Source: Imperialibacter sp040222815
GTDB lineage: Bacteria; Bacteroidota; Bacteroidia; Cytophagales; Cyclobacteriaceae
DNA: 64,000 nt
Direction of reading: 5' to 3'
NCBI RefSeq assembly: GCF_040222815.1
Contig: NZ_JAVKCH010000015.1
Span: forward strand, 1 to 64,000
Shown: positions 1 to 8,501 of the stretch, in pieces
Layout: the number at the start of each line of letters is the position of its first letter
Position numbering within the stretch: position 1 is the stretch's first letter
Notes under the pieces: generated by a model
Database searches by the model: none
Seen by the model: only the letters and a program-made list of their open reading frames with translations
What the model was told of the DNA's origin: nothing
Position numbers and translations under genes: made by a program

Positions 1-368
1 AATGTGCCCAAATCATCGACTGAAGTTGCGGCCGACTGAAGGCCGTTCCCATAAGTATACCTGAACAACTTATTATTGTCACGACTTGTAGCAAATAAAT
101 ACCAAATACCTGAACTCTCTACCACAGACACTCCCAATGGCCTACTCGACCCACTCAATGTGGACACCTTTGTTGAGCTGGGCGTAACGGTCAACTCATC
201 TGCACAAAAATCCCAAAAAAAATCAGAAAAATTTTCTACAGAATAGCTTAAGGGTAATTGCTCGTTGCGGCACAAAGCACCATCAATTGAATCAATAGAA
301 ACCGACGGGCAAATCGCTAAACTAGCAAAATGCCACAAAAAAGTACCGGTGAGAAAAAAAAATTTCAT
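1..368 (-). CDS. Secreted protein, 3' part cut by window edge
   Basis: An open frame starts with ATG at 368, two bases beyond the stop of the GT9 gene, and runs without a stop to the window edge, giving about 122 residues. The first 18 residues (MKFFFLTGTFLWHFASLA) look like a signal peptide, so the product is probably exported. The visible part has several cysteines and a stretch near residues 95-110 (GIWYLFATSRDNNKLFRYTY) that resembles one blade of a secreted beta-propeller. I cannot assign a family because the rest is missing. It has the same direction as the polysaccharide genes and follows the GT9 gene closely, so it may be the last cistron of that operon or the first of a new unit. Confidence 0.6.
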   Translation of the reverse strand, partial: MKFFFLTGTFLWHFASLAICPSVSIDSIDGALCRNEQLPLSYSVENFSDFFWDFCADELTVTPSSTKVSTLSGSSRPLGVSVVESSGIWYLFATSRDNNKLFRYTYGNGLQSAATSVDDLGT

Positions 369-369
369 C

Positions 370-1590
370 TTATTTATTGAATCCAAGTGCTGCAAAACTG
401 GCATCAAATACCTTCTGAACACTTATACTATTAATATCTAAATCTGATTTTAAAAGATATTTGTCTACTCTCTCCTTCTCCCCTAGGCGATCTACATCCT
501 CTGGAAATACACAGGTTAATTTGTTTGAAATCGCTTTTGGATATGGCATAAACCGACCATAGTGATTCCCATTTGCCACACAAACAACCTGAACATTATG
601 GCTCACACCGATATGCAAGGCCAGCGTATCATTTGTTATGAGAAGGTTTGCGGAAGATATCTGTTTGCAAAGGTTCAAAAGACTGGTCTGCCCAGCCAGA
701 TTCTTTACTGATTCCCTGTTCTCAATTTTTGATACAATATACTCCGCCAACTCGACATCGAGCGGCCCCCCCAGCACTCTAATCCGTACCCGGGAGGAAG
801 CCTTGCAAAACTCGCCAATAAGTTCCGAGAAATTATCAGCCTTCCATATTTTAAACGATTCCGACGCAGAAGGGAAAATACATATAACAATATCATCACG
901 CAACTCGTCTGTTTGAGTATTCGACGAGGCTTTTGGAAGCAAGCTAAAATTGAATGCTTCCATCTCTTGAGTTGTAATTTTTTCGACAAAACATTTCAAC
1001 CTCAAGATTTCAAAAATAAGATCTTCGGGCACTTTTATCAACGTGGTGTAGTTCTTACTGCTCTCATTTACCTGGGTTTCCGGCTGTTCGGACAAGTTTC
1101 CCAAAAAACTAATTTTCTCTCTGGAAGAGACTATTCGTACAAAAAAATCTTCGAAGAAGTATCGCCTGGAAAACGTTGGGACTATGACACAATCGTATCT
1201 ACCGCAAAATTTTAAAACAACCCTTATGAAGACCCTGTAGGCTCTCGAATCAGTAAGGGAGCTCCTCCTAATCCAGATATACTTGTGAAAAAAATGACCA
1301 TCTAAACCAGTTGCTAGATCCTTCCAGATATAATTACCCAGCAACGTGACCTTATGATGTCGGTATTTGTCTGATTGGAGCAAAGCGGGTAAAAAGTTCC
1401 TAAACAGGATGTAGTCTCCTATTGCGTCAACCTTTATGATTAGCAGCTTTTTCCTAGAATGCTTGCCCCAGTAATCGGCTATATATCTCAAAAGATTCGT
1501 GTTTAATAGAAATGATCTTTTCTTTGTACTCCGAGTAAGTCTTCTGAAAATCTTTAAACGCTTTGACCAAATCGTCAACTGTGACCTCAT
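370..1590 (-). CDS. Glycosyltransferase family 9 (heptosyltransferase-like)
   Basis: This is a GT9-type enzyme of about 406 residues, expected to transfer a sugar from a nucleotide donor to a growing surface glycan at the cytoplasmic face of the inner membrane. The typical N-terminal Rossmann start VDAIGDYILF lies near residues 54-63, and the C-terminal domain holds TNDTLALHIGVSHN, the usual donor-side segment of this family. The start is uncertain. ATG at 1590 makes the gene overlap the upstream pyruvyl transferase gene by 137 bases, whereas a TTG at 1491 would start about 20 residues before the GT9 core and shorten the overlap to about 38 bases. It is the last glycan gene of the run. Confidence 0.8.
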   Translation of the reverse strand: MRSQLTIWSKRLKIFRRLTRSTKKRSFLLNTNLLRYIADYWGKHSRKKLLIIKVDAIGDYILFRNFLPALLQSDKYRHHKVTLLGNYIWKDLATGLDGHFFHKYIWIRRSSLTDSRAYRVFIRVVLKFCGRYDCVIVPTFSRRYFFEDFFVRIVSSREKISFLGNLSEQPETQVNESSKNYTTLIKVPEDLIFEILRLKCFVEKITTQEMEAFNFSLLPKASSNTQTDELRDDIVICIFPSASESFKIWKADNFSELIGEFCKASSRVRIRVLGGPLDVELAEYIVSKIENRESVKNLAGQTSLLNLCKQISSANLLITNDTLALHIGVSHNVQVVCVANGNHYGRFMPYPKAISNKLTCVFPEDVDRLGEKERVDKYLLKSDLDINSISVQKVFDASFAALGFNK

Positions 1591-2557
1591 TAACAAAAAC
1601 TGATTTAAGCCCTATTTCGTCAGCCATTCTAGCCCTGGAGTCAGAGCCAATGATTAGCGAAGGAGCATATGAGGAGGCCATTTGAAAGCCTGCATGAACT
1701 CGATTTACAATGCCAAACTTAGCTTTCGAATAAAAGGAGACATATTCTTCGTGCTTCTCCGAAAAGAAAATTGAGGCCTCAGCATCTATTGACTTTGCCA
1801 TTTCAACTTCTGATTTGTTATGACAAACCCAGACACATCGCTCACTATGTTTTACAGCCGAGTAAAATTCGCCAAACTTCGATAGCCACATAGACGAGTC
1901 GATGTTGTTCTTGAAGTCATAGTGTCCGGCACCATTCATGAAGTTCAATGCCACATACTCCTTTTTCTCTGGAATTTGCTCTAAAAGGTAGTCGGAGGAA
2001 AAAATTGACGGGCACGGGATTTTAGCAGTTTTAAGCCCGAGGGTGTTCAATAGTTTATGGCTTAACTGATCCCTTACAGTCGTAAGAGCACATCTGTTTG
2101 AAAAATCTTCCACATAAGACACAAACTTTTCAGACTTAAGAAACTCGGATCCATCGGAAAAGTAGTCCTGACACGTGCCAACCCCTATATTCATTAGTCG
2201 CTTATTCTCCATTTTGTCAAATCGCTTGACTATCAAGGGATCATACCATTCTGTTTTGTATGAAGCTGCTCCATTATCTTGCAGCCAAAAAAAAGGGGCG
2301 CCACTTTGCACAACCAAATCCGCCGTTAGTATTTTATCTCTAGATGCCCCAACTGGAAGATATTTTTCTATACGCTCCGACCACTTAAGAGACTTGATCT
2401 TCTCAAACCCATATCTAACCGTTGCCGGTAGATGCTTGTTAACATAGCTGTAGTGTATCCGCTCTTTGTAGACATTCTCCAAAAGATATTTGATTCCTTC
2501 TCTTACAAAATCATCACCAACATTGTGGTTAAGTGTGGTTATAAAGGTGACTTTCAT
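1454..2557 (-). CDS. Polysaccharide pyruvyl transferase family protein
   Basis: A 367-residue protein of the polysaccharide pyruvyl transferase family, which adds pyruvate ketals (or acts as a related glycan-modifying transferase) to polysaccharide repeat units. Family hallmarks are HNVGDDFVREGIKYLLE near residues 11-27, a GVGTCQDYF segment in the middle, and the C-terminal VNRVHAGFQMASSYAPSL followed by IGSDSRARM. Its ATG overlaps the stop of the upstream methyltransferase by four bases (ATGA), which points to translational coupling. Pyruvyl groups would give the exported polymer negative charge. The substrate cannot be read from the sequence. Confidence 0.8.
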   Translation of the reverse strand: MKVTFITTLNHNVGDDFVREGIKYLLENVYKERIHYSYVNKHLPATVRYGFEKIKSLKWSERIEKYLPVGASRDKILTADLVVQSGAPFFWLQDNGAASYKTEWYDPLIVKRFDKMENKRLMNIGVGTCQDYFSDGSEFLKSEKFVSYVEDFSNRCALTTVRDQLSHKLLNTLGLKTAKIPCPSIFSSDYLLEQIPEKKEYVALNFMNGAGHYDFKNNIDSSMWLSKFGEFYSAVKHSERCVWVCHNKSEVEMAKSIDAEASIFFSEKHEEYVSFYSKAKFGIVNRVHAGFQMASSYAPSLIIGSDSRARMADEIGLKSVFVNEVTVDDLVKAFKDFQKTYSEYKEKIISIKHESFEIYSRLLGQAF

Positions 2558-3465
2558 CTAGCTTTAGTTAATTTGAGCACGACCTGCCGAATGTTTCTAT
2601 CAAGATAGTCTTTCGTTAAGTAATGATATTTTTTTGAGTAGTTTCGAGAAACAATGTAGGGTAGAAGTGGCAATAGTTTGAAGGGAGTATGATTCACCCA
2701 ATGATTGGCAATAGTCGTATCAATATAACCACTATTATGTATCAATGTTCCATTTGAATCCAGTTCAGGTTCCACTATTGGCCTCTCAGCAATATATGTA
2801 ACTTCCTCTATTTGAAACCCCGATTCTTCCGCCAGTTTTGATAACTGATCACGATCATACCTCCTTTGATAAAAATGTCTCCCATTACTATCTGTAACCG
2901 ACTCCCAATAGAACTTCTTTTCTACTTGCCACTCCTGCAGAGGCTTGTGAAAAGCTGGGAGAGAAATAACACAGGCACCCTTTTCAGAAAGAACTCTGTT
3001 TACCTCGAGCAAGGCCAATTTATCCCCATCGCCTGGAATATGTTCCAAAACCGAGATTGAAAATATCTTATCAAAAGAACCGGACTCAAAAGGCATGTTG
3101 CGAACATCGACCATTTCCAATTCAATCCCACCCGGGATGAGATCAGCATACTTACAAAAATCATCGACAAAGTATGGGTCGGCATCGGTCGCACAGACTT
3201 TAAAATTCTTTAATGCCATATACAAGGCCAGTAGCTTTGGGCTTGAAACGTCGAGAACCTTCTCATTCGGTGAGGGATTTAGCAGAGATAGCACCAATGG
3301 TATTTCTGCTTGTCTGACGTAGTTCATCGGCATTCTCAGCCATTCCTGATAATGTTTGGTTCTCCTTATACTCTTGTTAAAGAAATTTGATACCAGAAAC
3401 TTTACAGTAACTCTCTGTAGGTCTTTAAAACAGACATCAAATGGGCCAGTATTGCTAAAGCTCAT
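2554..3465 (-). CDS. Class I SAM-dependent methyltransferase
   Basis: A 303-residue protein with a class I methyltransferase core in its middle. NEKVLDVSSPKLLALYMAL (about residues 67-85) is a modified motif I without the usual GxGxG, an acidic residue follows at ATDADPYF, and the post-motif segment ISVLEHIPGDG is near residues 137-147. It most resembles Methyltransf_11-type enzymes found in glycan clusters. Both start and stop overlap their neighbours by four bases, so it belongs to the operon. It may methylate a sugar of the surface polymer. The degenerate motif I makes weak or altered SAM binding possible. Confidence 0.75.
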   Translation of the reverse strand: MSFSNTGPFDVCFKDLQRVTVKFLVSNFFNKSIRRTKHYQEWLRMPMNYVRQAEIPLVLSLLNPSPNEKVLDVSSPKLLALYMALKNFKVCATDADPYFVDDFCKYADLIPGGIELEMVDVRNMPFESGSFDKIFSISVLEHIPGDGDKLALLEVNRVLSEKGACVISLPAFHKPLQEWQVEKKFYWESVTDSNGRHFYQRRYDRDQLSKLAEESGFQIEEVTYIAERPIVEPELDSNGTLIHNSGYIDTTIANHWVNHTPFKLLPLLPYIVSRNYSKKYHYLTKDYLDRNIRQVVLKLTKAR

Positions 3466-4373
3466 AATAGGTGTCTAAAAACAAAGGACATCATGCGCAA
3501 ATAAGCCTTCTCAATAGCGCTACAGCCGACAAGCCCAAGATGCAATTGGTCGTAAATGCCGTCTGCTGAAACTTTTACATTACGAGTAAGTGGTAGCTTT
3601 GCCTCATATACAGGTATTGCCGACCATGGGTGGCGCAATTTTGTGTGGGTGGAGTCATCCCCAATTCCAATGTTCTGTATCATATTTCTTGTTGGTACTA
3701 TAGACATCCCCTGATGTACTAGTCGGCAATAAGTCCACTGATAGTCCCAGGTATCAATTTCCTTGTTATACAATTTCTCATACAACTCAACTCTCGCTAC
3801 GAGCTGCTTCTTATTGAAATACGGTGAAAGCACGGCCTCTGGATTTGTCTGCGCCCATCCTTTTAGGTCAAAATCATATTTTTCCCAAGCCCTCCTCCAA
3901 GTAGCCCATCCCCAAATTCCAGCGAAATACGAGTAAAAGTAGCTTTGTTTTTTCGGTTTCCAGGTCTCAGCAACATTCAATCCAGTTATCATCATTACAT
4001 TTTCATCGTCCGAATGAAGGGCCAGTGCCTCTTGGCAAAATTCAAAGAAGCCCTGATTCGCCACTATGTCGTCTTCCATTATTATTCCTGCTTCCACCTG
4101 ACCAAAAAACCAGTCGATAGCCTCACTAACAGCTTTACCACACCCTAAATTATCCGCTCTTAACAATGTTTTCACTTCGCAGTCCCAGTCGATCATTCCG
4201 AGAACCACCTCTCTTGCTGCGGCACATTTCTCCTCATCATCTTTTCTTCCCTGTCTCGGCCCATCGGCAGCAACAAAAAGATACCTAGGTTTAATTTCAC
4301 GAATTCTTTCGAATGAAATTTCGGTGAGATCGGGTCTATTGAAAACAAGATATAATATTGGCGTATCAAACAT
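3462..4373 (-). CDS. GT2-fold nucleotide-diphospho-sugar transferase
   Basis: A 303-residue GT-A fold protein of the kind often found in Bacteroidota glycan loci. It begins with TPILYLVFNRPDLTEISF and has a probable metal-binding acidic motif MEDDIVANQGFF near residue 100. The segment YFAGIWGWATWRRAWEKYD in the middle is characteristic of this group. I chose ATG at 4373 over a TTG one codon upstream. The stop overlaps the next gene by four bases. A gap of about 118 bases separates it from the GT4 gene upstream, the largest break inside this gene run, and no clear promoter was seen there. Confidence 0.75.
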   Translation of the reverse strand: MFDTPILYLVFNRPDLTEISFERIREIKPRYLFVAADGPRQGRKDDEEKCAAAREVVLGMIDWDCEVKTLLRADNLGCGKAVSEAIDWFFGQVEAGIIMEDDIVANQGFFEFCQEALALHSDDENVMMITGLNVAETWKPKKQSYFYSYFAGIWGWATWRRAWEKYDFDLKGWAQTNPEAVLSPYFNKKQLVARVELYEKLYNKEIDTWDYQWTYCRLVHQGMSIVPTRNMIQNIGIGDDSTHTKLRHPWSAIPVYEAKLPLTRNVKVSADGIYDQLHLGLVGCSAIEKAYLRMMSFVFRHLL

Positions 4374-4491
4374 CAATCACAAAAAGGTTGCCCTCTTTAG
4401 GTAATTCTTCACAAAGGTACTCAGTTTGCCTCTCGAAGTAAGGACTTTTCGATAGTCAGTTCAAAAAACTAGATGAACAAAAGTTACGGAG

Positions 4492-5682
4492 TCAATCCGA
4501 CAAACTCAACACCTCGAGGTATACTTTTAAAGCCACATCTAATGAAAAGCGGTTTCTGGCGAAGTCTCTCAAAAATGGGGCAACCCCCAGTTTGGTTGAA
4601 ACCTTCAAGTCGGATAAACCAGCTTCTCTCATTAGCTTGTCAACATCTCCCACTCCCTCACTACACACAACCGGCAGTCCCATCGCCATATACTCGGCTA
4701 ACTTGGTAGGAGAAGATGCCTGCTTGCTAAACACAGGCTGAATATAAGAGATCGCCAAATCTCCAAGCGAAAGGTAAAGTGGCATCTCAGCCCTTTTGCA
4801 CGAGCGAACGATGATATTTTTCCTAGCTACTATTAGCTCATCTGCATCTCTATATAATTGTTCTGGGTTATCCTTTGTCAAGACCAAGAACTTCCATCCT
4901 TGTGTGCGCTCACTTAGCCCAGCAAAATACTCCAGCATTTCCCGAACCATATACCAGGTACCAAGGGATCCGGCATAAACCAAGACCCTTTCACTCTCGC
5001 CGATACCGAGTGCTGCCCTAGCCTCAGACTTTTGCTTGACAGAAATACGAGAGGGGTCAAACAACTCACTATCTACGCAGCAAGGCACAACCGAGATTGC
5101 CTTTGGCACCGGATTGTCGTGAAGTTGTCTCATTTCCAAAATCTCCTTCGCCTTATTCGTCAACACAACAACATGGTCTGCTTCAGCAAGGAGCAATTGT
5201 TCCTTTTGTTTAAAATACCTATAAACTGCACGAAACACAGGATTGGATTGTGGCCAACTTCCCCCTTCGACCCTCTCATCAGGCCAAAAACCTCTCATAT
5301 CAAAGATGAAAGGCACTCTAAACCTTTTCTTGAGATAGAGCCCGGCAAGAGCTGGTATATAGCTTCTGCACCAGATCGCTTTAAATTGAAACTCCGCATG
5401 AAGCTTAGTGGCTATAGCCTTCATTCTCAAGCTATCATACACGGTGGAGAGTATAGGCGGCGACTTGTGATAATTCATCCCATGCCAGACTATATTTGCA
5501 TCTGAGGTGAGTTTGTCAATAATGGATTTATTCTCCTGATAGGCTGCCTCCTTTTCGAAGCTCAAAATATGAAAATAATATCCTTGAGCCGAGAGCGCAA
5601 TTAGGTAAGGCAATACCTGACTTTGCCCCAGGGGATCGGTGAGCCCGTCATATGAAATATATAGGATTAATCTTGCTCTCAT
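4492..5682 (-). CDS. Glycosyltransferase family 4
   Basis: A 396-residue GT-B fold glycosyltransferase of the GT4 type. The N-terminal acceptor domain begins ILYISYDGLTDPLGQSQVLP, a pattern common in Bacteroidota GT4 enzymes. The C-terminal donor domain starts near VYAGSLGTWYM (about residue 236) and carries the conserved loop KLAEYMAMGLPVVCSEGVGD near residue 330, where the E-x7-E signature normally lies. Its ATG overlaps the stop of the upstream methyltransferase by one base. It probably adds a sugar to the lipid-linked glycan in the cytoplasm; donor and linkage are unknown. Confidence 0.85.
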   Translation of the reverse strand: MRARLILYISYDGLTDPLGQSQVLPYLIALSAQGYYFHILSFEKEAAYQENKSIIDKLTSDANIVWHGMNYHKSPPILSTVYDSLRMKAIATKLHAEFQFKAIWCRSYIPALAGLYLKKRFRVPFIFDMRGFWPDERVEGGSWPQSNPVFRAVYRYFKQKEQLLLAEADHVVVLTNKAKEILEMRQLHDNPVPKAISVVPCCVDSELFDPSRISVKQKSEARAALGIGESERVLVYAGSLGTWYMVREMLEYFAGLSERTQGWKFLVLTKDNPEQLYRDADELIVARKNIIVRSCKRAEMPLYLSLGDLAISYIQPVFSKQASSPTKLAEYMAMGLPVVCSEGVGDVDKLMREAGLSDLKVSTKLGVAPFLRDFARNRFSLDVALKVYLEVLSLSD

Positions 5683-6449
5683 TATTTCTTTACAACAAGT
5701 CCAACATATTTTCCAGCTACTTCAACTATATGAGGCTTATACCCAATTTGTTCACTGAATTCCTTAAAAGCTATGTTATCTTGTATGTCGTCAGAAATAA
5801 ATACACCCCCCCGTTTTAAATGCTTCCAAAGTTTTTGATAAGCCCATTTCCTCCCCAGATAGCTTTTGTCACTATCATAGTGAACAAAATCCAGATGTGG
5901 AGTTTGAGATATCACTTGAACTATCCCTTGCCTGTCAGCCAGCCTTATCAAACGCCATTTATTCCTCAATCTCTTTGGTACTACAAGGCCAACAAAATCC
6001 TCATTGCCCATCTTCACGTACGGCATATCGACGCTGTACAGGTCTCCAGCACCATACTCATGCATGGCCAGCAAAATCGCTAAGCTAGACCACCCGTATG
6101 CCACTCCTGTTTCTATGGGATATTCCGGTTTAAAAACTCGTACGATATGATACAATAAGTTGAGTCCAGCGGCTCCGCCCATTTTTACCGGCACTTTTGC
6201 TTCTACACTCCTAGCCGCATCAAAATCTTCAGTATATGTCTTTTCAATTGTTTTTTTAGGCATTTGGCCTATTATTTTTTGAAGCACGGCGTCCTCCTCA
6301 CATGCGTTCTCTTGGCACCACACAATCGCCTCCTTTTCGCCATAGCGATCTCCCTTCCAATAAATTTTACGTTTAAATATCTGCCAACTTTGCGGTAAAT
6401 ATTTAGGGTTCAAAACAAACCACTTGATAGTATTAAGCTTTTCGATCAT
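5682..6449 (-). CDS. Class I SAM-dependent methyltransferase (Methyltransf_24-like)
   Basis: A 255-residue methyltransferase. Motif I appears as YPIETGVAYGWSSLAILLAM near residues 108-127, followed by YSVDMPY at the acidic strand and FVHYDSDKSYLGRKWAYQKL near residue 190. The last is the aspartate-bearing segment typical of Methyltransf_24 / macrocin O-methyltransferase-like proteins. The end GGVFISDDIQDNIAF fits motif III. It sits between two GT4 genes with overlaps of 1 and 17 bases, so it is almost certainly part of the glycan operon and may O-methylate a sugar. A similar fold occurs in the protein at 50139-50831. Confidence 0.75.
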   Translation of the reverse strand: MIEKLNTIKWFVLNPKYLPQSWQIFKRKIYWKGDRYGEKEAIVWCQENACEEDAVLQKIIGQMPKKTIEKTYTEDFDAARSVEAKVPVKMGGAAGLNLLYHIVRVFKPEYPIETGVAYGWSSLAILLAMHEYGAGDLYSVDMPYVKMGNEDFVGLVVPKRLRNKWRLIRLADRQGIVQVISQTPHLDFVHYDSDKSYLGRKWAYQKLWKHLKRGGVFISDDIQDNIAFKEFSEQIGYKPHIVEVAGKYVGLVVKK

Positions 6450-7551
6450 ACAAATTTCTTAACTTTTCGACCATTCCCTCTATTTCGAACAATTTAACTG
6501 TACACGTGGGCCCATTCGAAGCGAGCCTTTCTCGTAGCGAGTTGTTCTTAAGTATTTCAAAGACTCCTGTTGCAATGGCAATACTACTTTTGCCCGGCAC
6601 AATTATCGCATTCTCTGCATCAACAATAAACTCAGGAGCCACACCTGAAAGCGCAAAAACACTGGGCACCCCATGCGCTAGTGCTTCCACGTAGACTTGT
6701 CCAAATGCCTCTACTTCTTTGTCTATCGGAGCGTGAACAAAAACATCAAAAAGCCGGTACACTTCCTGTATATTTCGTTCGAATTCAATTTCCCGATAAG
6801 AGTCTCCCGGCAGGGCAGATAACAACTTTTTCACCGGTTCAATAAAGGGACCTCTTGCATTTAGCAAAACAAGGCAGGCAGATGGATAAACTTTTAAAAC
6901 GTCATGGAACGCAGGGATCACATATTGAACTCCCTTCCACTCAATATACCTGGCGATAACTCCAATGATCGGCCTTTTTCCTGCAATTCCGTGCTCTCGG
7001 ATGAATTTTTCTCTAAACCCATGCTCTTGGGCCATAATTTGGTCAAAGTCAAAGCCGTGATGTATGAGCCGCACCTTAGATTGCTCGACATGTTCTCTTT
7101 GTATGAGCACACGCTTGACTAATTCACTTATTGCCACAACATCAGTAGCAAGTCTATTCGCCAACTTGTCGTACCAAACTCCTTTTGGGTGAAAACGATG
7201 ATGAAAAACTGAATGATGTCGTGTATATACCCTCTGTGAAATTTTGCAAAGGGAGCCTGCAATCAGACCAGTTATACTTGCAAACAAAAAATGGCAATGG
7301 ATGACGCTAGGCCTAATCCGCATCAGCACTATTACAACTTTGAAAACAATTATTGGCATTGTCAGTGTTGAGCCACGCCGAATACAATATGTTTCAAATC
7401 CACTCTTTTTTAAAAACAACTCGAAATAACTCTGCCTGGCATTAATCAAAATAAATGACATCTGATAGTGCTTCGATAGCCTGTCGGCTTGCCATTCAAA
7501 CGACTGCCATCTGTCAACGTCAGAAATGATATAGGTAATTTTCCTTTTCAT
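6433..7551 (-). CDS. Glycosyltransferase family 4
   Basis: A 372-residue GT4 enzyme. The N-terminal half contains HCHFLFASITGLIAGSLC and YTRHHSVFHHRFHPKG, typical of GT4 acceptor domains. The C-terminal half begins near GVIARYIEWKGVQYVIPAF (about residue 200) and has the donor-binding loop EAFGQVYVEALAHGVPSVF with the two glutamates of the E-x7-E motif. The ATG follows directly after the stop of the upstream GT2 gene with no spacer. The 3' end overlaps the methyltransferase by 17 bases. The specific sugar is not known. Confidence 0.85.
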   Translation of the reverse strand: MKRKITYIISDVDRWQSFEWQADRLSKHYQMSFILINARQSYFELFLKKSGFETYCIRRGSTLTMPIIVFKVVIVLMRIRPSVIHCHFLFASITGLIAGSLCKISQRVYTRHHSVFHHRFHPKGVWYDKLANRLATDVVAISELVKRVLIQREHVEQSKVRLIHHGFDFDQIMAQEHGFREKFIREHGIAGKRPIIGVIARYIEWKGVQYVIPAFHDVLKVYPSACLVLLNARGPFIEPVKKLLSALPGDSYREIEFERNIQEVYRLFDVFVHAPIDKEVEAFGQVYVEALAHGVPSVFALSGVAPEFIVDAENAIIVPGKSSIAIATGVFEILKNNSLRERLASNGPTCTVKLFEIEGMVEKLRNLYDRKA

Positions 7552-8481
7552 TTAGTCGATTTTTTTTCCAGGAAAATAACTTGACTGAGACCAAATGATA
7601 ATCCTATACAGCCAATACCTAACTCTTACTGGAAGAAACCGGAGTCTACCTTCATCGACCCAGCGCACCCAAACTCGAAAAGAAAACAAACTGTAAAACG
7701 GGCGCTTAACACCTTCGTTTTCTATTGAGTGTCTATGTGTAGCTCGATATAACACGCTTAAGTCTAGCAATTTCTCGTGTGCCCGCAAATACTGTCGCCT
7801 ACGATTAACATATCCAGCACAAGTCTGGAAGTCATCGTGATAAGCAAGGATCGTTTTGTCAATTCCTACCCTAGCTCCCAAATTTAACGCCCGCAGTGCA
7901 AACTCAAAATCTTCTTTGTCAGTCAACCGCTCGTCGAATCCTCCCAATCTTTCAAAAGTGGTTTTCTTAATAGACATATGGGCTGCAGTCAAATAAAGGT
8001 TGTCCTCATCGAGAAGCATCAGCCCATCGGGAAACCGATCATGCCACTGTCTTTCAAGATGGCTCTTAAATTTCTGAAAATCTGAAACGGTATTTTTTGT
8101 ATCATCTCCAATTTGTCCGCCCGACAAAATTAAATCCTCAAAAACCTCATGATGTTTATGGTGGGCCGACAAACAATCACTGGTCAGCCTCATATCGTCA
8201 TCAACAAATACCAAAAGGTTCCCTTCAGCCTCACTGGCACCTCTGTTTCTTGAGCCTGCCCTTCCTCTGTTATTCTGCTCCAATATTTTTATCTTGAAAT
8301 CAGGGTCATATGCGTTTAGGCGCTCAAACGTACCATCATTTGACCCATCAATTACTACAATCACTTCAAAGGCTTTATAGCCCTGAGAACCTATTGACTT
8401 GAGTGTAGTCAATACCCGGTTCGCTCCATTGAAAGTGGGAATAATTACGCTGATCTTCGTGAGTTTTGAACGACGCTCCAA
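7552..8481 (-). CDS. Glycosyltransferase family 2
   Basis: A 309-residue GT-A fold enzyme. ISVIIPTFNGANRVLTTLKS opens the nucleotide-binding domain near residue 10, the DxD-type metal motif appears as VFVDDDMRL near residue 92, and the catalytic-base region is LGGFDERLTDKEDFEFALR. No ATG is available upstream of the core, so the start is taken as TTG at 8481, 20 bases after the stop of the preceding GT2 gene. No membrane helix is obvious, so it is probably a soluble or peripheral enzyme acting on a lipid-linked glycan. Confidence 0.85.
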   Translation of the reverse strand: MERRSKLTKISVIIPTFNGANRVLTTLKSIGSQGYKAFEVIVVIDGSNDGTFERLNAYDPDFKIKILEQNNRGRAGSRNRGASEAEGNLLVFVDDDMRLTSDCLSAHHKHHEVFEDLILSGGQIGDDTKNTVSDFQKFKSHLERQWHDRFPDGLMLLDEDNLYLTAAHMSIKKTTFERLGGFDERLTDKEDFEFALRALNLGARVGIDKTILAYHDDFQTCAGYVNRRRQYLRAHEKLLDLSVLYRATHRHSIENEGVKRPFYSLFSFRVWVRWVDEGRLRFLPVRVRYWLYRIIIWSQSSYFPGKKID

Positions 8482-8501
8482 TTTTGAGTTGCCTAAGGCA
8501 A

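Noticed and set aside
5032..5505. 157-codon plus-strand frame opposite the GT4 gene
   Set aside because: It is the reverse-strand shadow of a clear GT4 domain and has no recognisable domain.
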